From positions 1-41,397 of the forward strand of contig CAZHOV010000028.1 in assembly GCA_964534315.1 (NCBI GenBank): a DNA stretch of 41,397 nt, given 5' to 3'. Positions 24,989 to 32,578 of this stretch are shown piece by piece. How positions within the stretch are numbered: position 1 is the stretch's first letter; every line of letters begins with the position of its first letter. The stretch is from CAZHOV01 sp964534315 (GTDB lineage Bacteria; Bacteroidota; Bacteroidia; Chitinophagales; Saprospiraceae). The notes beneath the pieces were generated by a model. The model was not told where the DNA came from. It worked only from the letters and a program-made list of their open reading frames with translations, and did no database searches. Position numbers and translations under genes: made by a program.

Positions 24989-26416
24989 CTACCTAGCTGG
25001 TCGGATTTTGGTTGTTTCCTGTATCCAGCAAGGTACTTTGAAGGTATCACCTATTTTAAGTGTACGCTGAAAGATATCCTCTCTTGAAGGCATAAATTGT
25101 GAATATCTTCTAATAAGCTTATTGGCTTCAGCGGCTACTGAAGGATCTATTTTTTTAGCATATTGCCATTTGTCTATTGCCGGCCAAGTGACGATTTGGC
25201 TATTCCATCCCCTACCAGGACCGCAAAGCGGGCCGCTGGAAGCATATAGTTTTCCTATTAAAAGATAAGGTTCTCCCGAATTGGGATTGAGTTTGGCAGA
25301 TTTCAAGGCATAGGACCTTGATTTTGGAAAGTTTTTGAGATGAGCATAGTATATTTTCGCAATAAGCATATGATAAAGTGCTTTTTTCTCATTGTCATCA
25401 GATTCGCCAATACATTGCTCGAATTGATTGACAGCCTCTTCATAGCTTCCTTCTTCAAGCGCATCATAAGCAATTCTTGAACAGCTTGGTTTGGCGACTG
25501 GCTTTTCAATACATCCCGTATTGAGTAATTCCTGTTTCAACCGAGTTAACAAATCTCCTTGAGGATCACAGCCACCCCAACGCATTTTTCCGTAAGCTGA
25601 TTTTAGCGTTTCGCAATCGTCAGGGTTTTCTTTGTACAGTGCCATGTACTTTTTACGAAAATATTCGCAGGGGAAAAAGCCTTTAATTCCCTCTAATGAT
25701 TCGAACCGTTGTGCAACATTTTCTTTAACGGCTGGCCAGCCATCTGATTCCCATTCTCCTCTTGACTTATTTTTCTTGTTATATTCCAATATTTCACTAA
25801 TCTTATTTACATATTTCTGTGTCTCTTCTTTAGTGATCTTTTCTTTAGCAAATAAATTGATTAATACTGCAGAAAAGGGATTTATCATATATGCGGGCGT
25901 TTCATTACCTTCCTCTTCGATAGCTTTTTTAAGCAAATTATAAATTTGTTCTTCAGTTGAATATTTTTCAAACTGATAATAAAGATCGTATGCTTTCAAG
26001 CCTGAAATATATCCTTCTCTTCCATAACAGTCAATCACCTCGTCGTACAAGCGCATGATCGTATCAAAATATTCTTTTCTTTTCGTTTCGTCCTTGGTGT
26101 TTTTAAAAAAATGGGTATAGATATCAATGCCATCCATGAAAATGGTATTTCGCTTTCCGTCGGCAGCGGGAGCGAGTTGATAAACTTTTTTCCAATAGGG
26201 AAAAGCCGCTTCGTAGTTTTCCAGTTTTATCTGATCTCTATACAATGCATACGATTGGAGGGCTTCCTGCCTTTTAGTAGTTTCGTTAAATTTTCCGCAA
26301 CCTGCGGTCGTAGGAAGTGTGTAGGCTCCTTCACTTACAGGTGGATAGTTGACGGTGGCACTAAAAGAAAGAGGGTGAAAAACGAATAAAAAAATCCAGC
26401 TTATTAAAATTTCCAT
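24989..26416 (-). CDS. TPR-type exported protein, paralogue 1 of coaX-linked family
   Basis: About 475 residues. An in-frame TTG at 26434 exists, but ATG at 26416 begins a normal signal peptide ending at LSFSA. N-terminal ALYRDQIKLENYEAAFPYWK and the matching C-terminal YDALEEGSYEEAVNQFEQCI are TPR-like; a third repeat surrounds YALKSAKLNPNSGEPYLLIG. Conserved Cys occur in FFPCEYFRKKY, WGGCD and VPCWIQETTK. It is clearly a paralogue of the next gene (26636-28057): same length, same order of motifs, same PCWI ending. Its own transcription is uncertain because a hairpin lies between the two. Role unknown; probably periplasmic. Confidence 0.85.
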   Translation of the reverse strand: MEILISWIFLFVFHPLSFSATVNYPPVSEGAYTLPTTAGCGKFNETTKRQEALQSYALYRDQIKLENYEAAFPYWKKVYQLAPAADGKRNTIFMDGIDIYTHFFKNTKDETKRKEYFDTIMRLYDEVIDCYGREGYISGLKAYDLYYQFEKYSTEEQIYNLLKKAIEEEGNETPAYMINPFSAVLINLFAKEKITKEETQKYVNKISEILEYNKKNKSRGEWESDGWPAVKENVAQRFESLEGIKGFFPCEYFRKKYMALYKENPDDCETLKSAYGKMRWGGCDPQGDLLTRLKQELLNTGCIEKPVAKPSCSRIAYDALEEGSYEEAVNQFEQCIGESDDNEKKALYHMLIAKIYYAHLKNFPKSRSYALKSAKLNPNSGEPYLLIGKLYASSGPLCGPGRGWNSQIVTWPAIDKWQYAKKIDPSVAAEANKLIRRYSQFMPSREDIFQRTLKIGDTFKVPCWIQETTKIRPAR

Positions 26417-26564
26417 AGTCAAAAAACTTTTCAAGAATAGCGTTCCTATTTTTATAGAAACAATGATGATTGCAAATAGATTAAAAGTTGGCGCATTTTG
26501 ATATTTTCAAAATATTAGCTAAGCGAGGTGTCGGAAACAAAAATTGTATTGGTCGTTAAATTGA

Positions 26565-26598
26565 TCAGGCCTGATTTTGGTTTCAAAATCAGGCCTGA
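26565..26598. terminator. Perfect 15-bp hairpin after the TPR paralogue 2 gene
   Basis: TCAGGCCTGATTTTG / CAAAATCAGGCCTGA with a GTTT loop, 38 bp beyond the stop codon of the minus-strand gene. There is no long T-tract, so its role as terminator is likely but not certain. Confidence 0.7.
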
Positions 26599-26635
26599 AT
26601 AGTATAAATACTAAGCCAGTTCAAGGGCTTTATAT

Positions 26636-28057
26636 CTACTTGTAAGAAGGAACTTTTACGCTCTCGCCAATCCAGCAAGGCACTGTTTCAGTAGCGCCGG
26701 CTTTTCCTCTCATGAACACTTCGTCTTTTGGAGGAATGGAGCTAGAGTAGCGATTGATTCGTTTTTGTGCATCTTCAGCTACTTCAGGGTCGATAGATTT
26801 CGCATAGCGATATTTTTCGAGGGCTGCCAGGATTGCAAGGCCTCTGGAATAAGCATCGCTACCGCAGCTACGGCTACTTGAGGCGTACATGTCGCCGATC
26901 AGCATGTAAGGTCGGCCCCAGTTATCTTTAAGTTTGGCCGCTTCTCTTGCACTATTTCTTGCCGAACTGTATTTATTTAATTTTCGATATTGGATGGAAG
27001 CGATACCGAAGTGGTATTCTGCCTTTTTCTCATCATCCGTTTCGTTTGCGATAGCCTCTTCATACTTTGCGATAGCTCCTTCATAATCGCCTGAATCGTA
27101 TAGTTGTCTGGCTACGTAACCAGGATTATTAGCTTCAAATTCTGCTTTTTTAGCTTGGTTAACGCTATCCGCATAGCTTTTCCAGGTCTCTCCAAGCTTA
27201 ACAACCATAGGGTCTGAGTCATCGCAACCCTGAGCCTTTAAGATACCGTACATTTCTTTGATTCGCTCGTAATCTTTAGGATTAGCATTAAACTCGGGTT
27301 TAAATTTCTTTTTGAAGAAATTACAGTCAAAAATTGCACGTTCCAATTTTACAAGCGTTTCATTCATAGCCGCCTTCGCTGTTTTATACTCTTCCTTGTA
27401 ATCAGCATTATTCTTAATGTTGTAATCAGCGACTTCGTTAAGCTTTAAATAAGTGGCTCGGGCCTCCTCTTTTGAAACATCTTCTTTGGCATATTCTCTT
27501 ACCAATACATCAGCATAGATGTTCATAACATAGTATTCGAATGCGTTTCCACCTCTTTCCAATGCTTCGCTAAGCACACTAAGTAATCTGTTATCTGGCG
27601 CGTCAAACTCGTAATACATATCATAGGCCTGATTTGCTCTCAGGTAAGCAGCTCTTTGATCAGGCGTATATCCCGATTTTTTTATAGCGCCGCTCAAGAC
27701 GCATTCTACGGCCTGATCATACATTTTGTAGATCTTATTAAGGTATTCCGTTTTTTTGGCCTTATCCGTAGCTTTTTTGTACTTATTTTTGAATAGCTCG
27801 ATGCCGTCGATAAAGTGGTAGTCTATTTTACCGTTTGCTGCGGGAGCTAATTCAAAAGCTTTTTGCCAGTACTTAAAGGCCAATTCATAATTTTTGGTTT
27901 TCATTTCCTGTCGGTAAAGAGCATGTGCCTCCATCGCTTCGCGCTGTTTAGGAGAATTATTCCAAGATTCGCATTGCGCATAGATGGTAGTGTGTATGCT
28001 AGAAAACACGAAGGCTATGAAAATACCTAAGATTGAAACTTTCATGTTTTTCATCAT
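26636..28057 (-). CDS. TPR-type exported protein, paralogue 2 of coaX-linked family
   Basis: About 473 residues; start at ATG 28057 (28054 and 28045 are also possible), 1 bp after the stop of the barrel gene, so translation is probably coupled. The signal peptide is VSILGIFIAFVFSSIHTTIY ending at AQC. The repeats HALYRQEMKTKNYELAFKYW and YDSGDYEGAIAKYEEAIANE are TPR-like, then ARNSAREAAKLKDNWGRPYM, and the end is VPCWIGESVKVP. The same Cys positions as in paralogue 1 (NCFFKKKF-type, GCD, PCWI) suggest a shared structural disulfide. In related Bacteroidota I recall a TPR gene in the same place after coaX and a barrel gene. Likely a cell-envelope protein; role unknown. Confidence 0.86.
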   Translation of the reverse strand: MMKNMKVSILGIFIAFVFSSIHTTIYAQCESWNNSPKQREAMEAHALYRQEMKTKNYELAFKYWQKAFELAPAANGKIDYHFIDGIELFKNKYKKATDKAKKTEYLNKIYKMYDQAVECVLSGAIKKSGYTPDQRAAYLRANQAYDMYYEFDAPDNRLLSVLSEALERGGNAFEYYVMNIYADVLVREYAKEDVSKEEARATYLKLNEVADYNIKNNADYKEEYKTAKAAMNETLVKLERAIFDCNFFKKKFKPEFNANPKDYERIKEMYGILKAQGCDDSDPMVVKLGETWKSYADSVNQAKKAEFEANNPGYVARQLYDSGDYEGAIAKYEEAIANETDDEKKAEYHFGIASIQYRKLNKYSSARNSAREAAKLKDNWGRPYMLIGDMYASSSRSCGSDAYSRGLAILAALEKYRYAKSIDPEVAEDAQKRINRYSSSIPPKDEVFMRGKAGATETVPCWIGESVKVPSYK

Positions 28058-28058
28058 T

Positions 28059-29441
28059 TTATTTAAATTTTCGTTTAAAAAACCAAGTATTATCATTTAG
28101 TGTAAATCCGAGGGATATATTGTAATAAGTTTCTCTTAAAGCGTTATCTGTTCCTTGTTCTCCAATTTCGAATCCTAAGCTGATGAAAGAAATCTCGTTT
28201 TTCAGTATAATGGGTAATCCAACGCCAAAAGAAACACCAAAATGTTGAAGTTGTTCGTCGTTTACCGTTCTGGGATCAAGCCCGGTTCTAAATCCTAACC
28301 GGTACCGGGCTCTGTTAAAATATCTTTTAAAAGAGGTAGGGTTAGGGATCCACTCAAGGCCGGCTCTAAAGTTCCATACATCTTCCAGCAAAATTTGATC
28401 TTCTGAAGCATCGCTGGTAACGTTGATCTGTGCATCATTTTGGTACTGACTCCACAAAGTAGTAGCCAGGTCTACTCCGAATTTCCAGCTTTTCCCATCA
28501 TCGTAAAAAAGACCGAGGCCAAGGTCAGTGGGTAACGTTCCGTTTCCCTTTCGACTTGCTACATTTTCAAACGTATCAACTGCCAGATTTTGAGCCGTTG
28601 AATAGGCTGCATTAAGCCTTCTGAATAGTTTATCTTGCCGGACGGTAAAAGAGGTATTCGTGTTGCCGTGCACACCAATCGTTAAACTCCGGCCGGACGG
28701 CGCTTTTACTCCATCTTCATTAATTTCTTTAAACTGTAGTTTGTACATCAAACCGACATCATAAACCAAGCCATTTACATTAAAGTCATTATCCACAGCA
28801 TCCTGATAGGAGAAGTCCAGGTCTCTGAATAACACTTCATGCCGGTTGGTAATTTTGCCAAAGAGGTAACCCAGGTTGAGACCAAAAGATAGATTTTTGT
28901 ATTTCCAGGCATTGGTCCAGCTAACTCTGTAGGTGCCTCCATTTCCCTCGAATAAATAGAGAATTTCTCCAATGTTTTCACGCTCTTCAGTAACTTCAAT
29001 ATCGTATCCAACGGTAGAGAAGGGAACCAAGGAGAATCCCATTCCCCATGAAAAGGGGCTTTCTTTTTTATCTAAAGCCAGGTTAATCGGGCTTTTTAGC
29101 GGGAACCCAAGCGCGAGGTAAGATAAATTACCACTCCACACATCAGTCGTATTCCCGGTGTTTTGATCTTCAATTTTTGCCAGATTAGCAAATATACCGG
29201 CTTCAAAAGCAGTTGACCGTAAAAAGCCGTAAGAGGCAGGATTGACCAGGTTTAGATGATAGGGGTCGTGATAAGCGCTGGAAATTCCTCCCATAGAACC
29301 TGCAGCAATAAAATATTGATTAACCAAATCTCCAAGTCCGAACCGGGAATAGGGAGAATTGTCGCTCGGTTGAGCAAAGCTCATCACGGCAACTAATGAA
29401 AATAGAACAGTCGTTAATATGCTAATCCATGTTTTGGGCAT
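28059..29441 (-). CDS. Outer-membrane beta-barrel protein linked to coaX
   Basis: A 460-residue outer-membrane protein with signal peptide ending at MSFAQP. It starts with NSPYSRFGLGDLVNQYFIAA and HLNLVNPASYGFL, a signature of a Bacteroidota barrel family located next to coaX, with a FadL-like look (N-terminal hatch-type segment, then alternating amphipathic strands). It ends in the aromatic pattern FKRKF after strands such as YYNISLGFTLNDNTWFF. The start overlaps the coaX end by 20 bp and the stop is 1 bp before the next ATG, so it is the middle gene of a tight operon. A transport role for hydrophobic molecules is possible by fold, not shown. Confidence 0.85.
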   Translation of the reverse strand: MPKTWISILTTVLFSLVAVMSFAQPSDNSPYSRFGLGDLVNQYFIAAGSMGGISSAYHDPYHLNLVNPASYGFLRSTAFEAGIFANLAKIEDQNTGNTTDVWSGNLSYLALGFPLKSPINLALDKKESPFSWGMGFSLVPFSTVGYDIEVTEERENIGEILYLFEGNGGTYRVSWTNAWKYKNLSFGLNLGYLFGKITNRHEVLFRDLDFSYQDAVDNDFNVNGLVYDVGLMYKLQFKEINEDGVKAPSGRSLTIGVHGNTNTSFTVRQDKLFRRLNAAYSTAQNLAVDTFENVASRKGNGTLPTDLGLGLFYDDGKSWKFGVDLATTLWSQYQNDAQINVTSDASEDQILLEDVWNFRAGLEWIPNPTSFKRYFNRARYRLGFRTGLDPRTVNDEQLQHFGVSFGVGLPIILKNEISFISLGFEIGEQGTDNALRETYYNISLGFTLNDNTWFFKRKFK

Positions 29442-30162
29442 GGTGAAGTAGGATTTTATTCAATCCGATAAGGACTAAATATTGATTCACAAATATCTCA
29501 GTTTTCAAATTATTTGCCAAAAATTCGGCGTCTCCACCTGTTAAAAGAGTATTAATTTTGCCAAATTTTTCTTTTACCAGTTCGATCAGTCGCTCTAATT
29601 CGAGTATGGCTCCCAGTTGACTTCCATTTCGTAGCGCTGTTTCAGTACTATCTCCCAGGAAGAAAGAGAGTTTATCTTTTTTAATCAGCGGTAATTTTGC
29701 GGTAAAATGATGCATCGCTTTTATCCGCATATCAATGCCAGGGCTAATATTACCTCCCCAGTACTCGTGATCTTTATCAATAAAATCCGCAGTTATACAT
29801 GTTCCTGCGTCAATTACAAGATTGTTTTCTCCAGGGAAAAGTTGTATGGCGCCTAAAATTGCAGCTATACGATCTTTTCCTAAAGTTTCTGGTGTTTTGT
29901 ATCGATTGGTTATAGGCAGGGATGTAGCTGATGTCAGTTGCAGGTATTGAAAAGATGCTTTTAAATAGTTTTCAACATCTTTCGGAATGTCTCGAACAGT
30001 TACCAGGGCAACCTTTCGGATTTTCCATTTCTGCAACGATCCCTTTAACGCGGGTAAGTTAAAACTGTCAAGTGTATTGGCGTATATCAACTGATCATTA
30101 TCAAAAACGCCAATTTTTACCCGTGTATTGCCTATGTCAATCGCTAGATTCAAATTTTTCAT
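29422..30162 (-). CDS. coaX: Type III pantothenate kinase
   Basis: First enzyme of coenzyme A synthesis (pantothenate plus ATP to 4-phosphopantothenate), 246 residues, normal length. The ASKHA-fold motifs are present: LAIDIGNTRVKIGVFDN (phosphate 1), LGKDRIAAILGA with the conserved G-x-D-R, LVIDAGTCITADFID (phosphate 2), GGNISPGIDMRIKAMHHFTA, and LLTGGDAEFL (adenosine motif). ATG at 30162 is well placed. It is the first gene of the operon with the barrel and TPR genes; the functional link between CoA synthesis and these envelope proteins is unknown, but the order is conserved in the phylum as far as I recall. Confidence 0.96.
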   Translation of the reverse strand: MKNLNLAIDIGNTRVKIGVFDNDQLIYANTLDSFNLPALKGSLQKWKIRKVALVTVRDIPKDVENYLKASFQYLQLTSATSLPITNRYKTPETLGKDRIAAILGAIQLFPGENNLVIDAGTCITADFIDKDHEYWGGNISPGIDMRIKAMHHFTAKLPLIKKDKLSFFLGDSTETALRNGSQLGAILELERLIELVKEKFGKINTLLTGGDAEFLANNLKTEIFVNQYLVLIGLNKILLHHAQNMD

Positions 30163-30232
30163 TTATTGGAACGAGGAAAATAAAGGGATTCGCGTAGTCC
30201 AGTAGTGGCGTCGTCACGAAAAATGCATTCCT

Positions 30233-30270
30233 TTTCATTCTCTTTTAATTTCCTCTGTGCCTCTGTGGTT
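30233..30270 (-). repeat. Dispersed CACAGAGG-type repeat, copy between coaX and purH
   Basis: On the minus strand this reads AACCACAGAGGCACAGAGG, then AAAAGAGAATGAAA. The same two blocks, in the reverse order, occur on the plus strand at 40141-40190. The repeat is in the 154-bp gap between purH and coaX. It has no coding capacity. Confidence 0.75.
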
Positions 30271-30316
30271 TTTTCTTATTTGTTCCTTTTTTCCAACACT
30301 CCCTTTCTCCTAGGGA

Positions 30317-31843
30317 CTAATGCTTAAAATGTCGCGTTCCGGTAAATACCATTGCAAGATCATGTTCATTGCAATAGGCGATGCTATCTTTATCCCTGAT
30401 CGATCCGCCCGGTTGAATCACTGCTGTAACTCCCGCCTTGTGGGCCATCTCAACACTATCTGCAAAGGGGAAGAATGCATCGGAAGCCATGACAGCGCCT
30501 TCTACGGAGAAGCCAAATCTTCCGGCTTTTTCAATGGAGTGGCGGAGCGCATCCACGCGAGATGTTTGGCCGCATCCCATGCCGATCATTTGCTTGTCCT
30601 TTGCCAAGGCAATGGCATTAGATTTCAAATGCTTCACACATTTATTGGCAAAGATCAAATCTGATATAGCCGTCTCTGTTGGTTTTTTATCCGTCACCAC
30701 TTCAAGATCTTCAGCAACTTCTATCTTTTTATCGGTTTCTTGCTCGATCACACCTGATAACAAGCTTTTGAAACTTTTATCCGGCACGCCGTATTCTTTA
30801 AGCTCCAGTAAAATCCTTTTTGACTTCTTGGAAAGGAACTCAAATGCATCCTCGTCAAACCCCGGGGCTATAAGTACCTCGTAAAAGATTTTATCAATTT
30901 CTTGTGCTGTTACTATATCTATTTGACGATTGGCAATAAGTATACCTCCAAAAGCCGATTGATTATCGCAAGCCAGCGCATCGACCCACGCTTGATGTAG
31001 CGTTTCTCGCTGTGCAACACCGCAAGGATTGGTGTGTTTTAGAATGGCAACCGTCGGATCGTCGTCTTTAAATTCTGCCATGATCTGTATGGCTGCATCA
31101 ATATCTACAAGGTTGTTATAAGAAATAGCTTTACCATTTCTTTGGACAAATACTTTTTCCAGATCGCCATAAATCACTGCTTGCTGGTGTGGATTTTCAC
31201 CGTATCTCAACTCTCCTGCTTGCTGGCGGCTTTGTTTAAACGTAGTCACTTCCCCATCCCGGTTGAAATAATTAAAAATCGCCGTATCGTAATGAGCAGT
31301 TTCTTTAAATGCTTCGGTAGCAAATCGCTTCCGATCTGCCAGGTCTGTATCTCCATTTTTTTCTTTCAAAAGATTTTCCAGTGGTTGGTACTGACTTTTG
31401 GAACCCACTACGACCAAGTCCTTAAAATTCTTAGCTGCAGCACGGATCAGGGAAACCCCGCCTATATCAATCTTTTCGATAATCGCATTTTCATCGTCTG
31501 TCGAAGCAACTGTTTGCTCGAACGGATAAAGATCAACGATGACCAAGTCAATTTCGGGGATGGCATATTCTTGTAATTGGGCCAGGTGCCCTTCCTCTCT
31601 CCTGGCTAAAATGCCTCCGAAAACTTTTGGATGCAAGGTTTTTACCCGGCCATCCAGAATAGATGGATATCCCGTAAGCGATTCGATCGAAGTGACATCC
31701 ACTTCCTGTTCTTCTATAAATTTTTGGGTGCCACCGGTAGAATAGATGGTAACATTAAGACGCTTCAATTCCGCCAAAATAGGCTCCAGGCCTTCTTTAG
31801 AAAAGACAGAAATCAGCGCGGTTTTTATTTTACGATTGCTCAT
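30317..31843 (-). CDS. purH: Bifunctional AICAR transformylase/IMP cyclohydrolase
   Basis: Catalyses the last two steps of IMP synthesis; 508 residues, normal. The N-terminal MGS-like domain (about 1-140) has ALISVFSKEGLEPI, STGGTQKFIEEQ, TGYPSILDGRVKTLHPKVFG (IMP cyclohydrolase site) and LVIVDLYPFEQTV. The C-terminal transformylase domain has LRYGENPHQQAVIYGD, ISYNNLVDIDAAIQIM, ILKHTNPCGVAQ (catalytic Lys-His), and MASDAFFPFADSVEMAHKAG. It ends IAMVFTGTRHFKH-like (here LAMVFTGTRHFKH). It is monocistronic with its own promoter, separated from coaX by a 154-bp gap with a dispersed repeat. Confidence 0.98.
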   Translation of the reverse strand: MSNRKIKTALISVFSKEGLEPILAELKRLNVTIYSTGGTQKFIEEQEVDVTSIESLTGYPSILDGRVKTLHPKVFGGILARREEGHLAQLQEYAIPEIDLVIVDLYPFEQTVASTDDENAIIEKIDIGGVSLIRAAAKNFKDLVVVGSKSQYQPLENLLKEKNGDTDLADRKRFATEAFKETAHYDTAIFNYFNRDGEVTTFKQSRQQAGELRYGENPHQQAVIYGDLEKVFVQRNGKAISYNNLVDIDAAIQIMAEFKDDDPTVAILKHTNPCGVAQRETLHQAWVDALACDNQSAFGGILIANRQIDIVTAQEIDKIFYEVLIAPGFDEDAFEFLSKKSKRILLELKEYGVPDKSFKSLLSGVIEQETDKKIEVAEDLEVVTDKKPTETAISDLIFANKCVKHLKSNAIALAKDKQMIGMGCGQTSRVDALRHSIEKAGRFGFSVEGAVMASDAFFPFADSVEMAHKAGVTAVIQPGGSIRDKDSIAYCNEHDLAMVFTGTRHFKH

Positions 31844-31894
31844 TGACTATACAAAGTGCTATAAATGAATGAATGGGTTGGTTGAAAAGAAGTG

Positions 31895-31902
31895 CAAAAG
31901 TA
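31895..31902 (-). promoter_or_regulatory. -7 box of purH
   Basis: TACTTTTG on the minus strand, a full match to TAnnTTTG, 51 bp upstream of the purH ATG. The upstream -33 element is poor (TTTTCG at shorter spacing). No PurR-like palindrome was seen. Confidence 0.55.
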
Positions 31903-32061
31903 CACCATTTTTAGCGAAAACTTAAAAAATATCCAAATACTCTTTCTTCTTTTTCCACCACACACCAAAAATTATTCCGTGTTCATCTATTTAGACAGGA
32001 AGAACGGACAACCGTTACATGAAGGGCATACAGTTTAACTGAACGTTAAGAAAAAACATAT

Positions 32062-32547
32062 ATGAAACAGCTTATTACCCTATTTTTTACTCTCCTCTTT
32101 ATGAATTCTTTAACAGCGCAAACAGTGCTACAAGGTAAGGTTTCTGACGAGACAACTAACGAGGGGTTACCTTTTGCTACTATTCAAATTACCAGGAATG
32201 ATGTTTTTATTGGGGGAGTAAACACTGATTTAGATGGGAACTATCGATACCTCTTAGAGCCCGGGACATATGATTTGAATGTGAGCTACATAGGATACAA
32301 AACAGTTGATCTAAAGGCGGTTGAGGTGTTAAAGGAAACTGTTAATACAGTAGATATCGCTCTTAAGGAAAAAGTTGAAACCTACAAATTTGGTTTGTAC
32401 TCTCCAGAGTATATTATTCCCCTCATTAATAAAGATAATACCGCACAAGGCATTATACTCACTTCCAAAAAAATACGACAACTCCCCACTCGCTCTATTC
32501 CTGAGATGGCTAGCCAGGCGGCAGGTTTATCTATTCAATTTAAATAG
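32062..32547 (+). CDS. Secreted CarboxypepD_reg-like domain protein, short receptor-like fragment
   Basis: A 161-residue exported protein with signal peptide ending at SLTAQT. VLQGKVSDETTNEGLPFATI through YRYLLEPGTYDLNVSYIGYK is the carboxypeptidase regulatory-like beta-sandwich found at the N-terminus of TonB-dependent receptors. After it, PLINKDNTAQGIILTSKKIR and QLPTRSIPEMASQAAGLSIQ look like the beginning of a receptor plug, but the protein stops there, before the S-V-R-G-S-R motif and any barrel. It resembles the first 200 residues of the next gene, 31 bp downstream on the same strand. It could be a truncated duplicate or a free-standing adaptor; the clean start and end argue that it is expressed. 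Confidence 0.8.
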   Translation: MKQLITLFFTLLFMNSLTAQTVLQGKVSDETTNEGLPFATIQITRNDVFIGGVNTDLDGNYRYLLEPGTYDLNVSYIGYKTVDLKAVEVLKETVNTVDIALKEKVETYKFGLYSPEYIIPLINKDNTAQGIILTSKKIRQLPTRSIPEMASQAAGLSIQFK

Positions 32548-32578
32548 TATTAAAAGATATCAACAAAAATAATTACTT

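Noticed and set aside
30320..31846. Plus-strand open frames of 60-148 codons across purH
   Set aside because: Antisense shadows of the strongly conserved purH gene.
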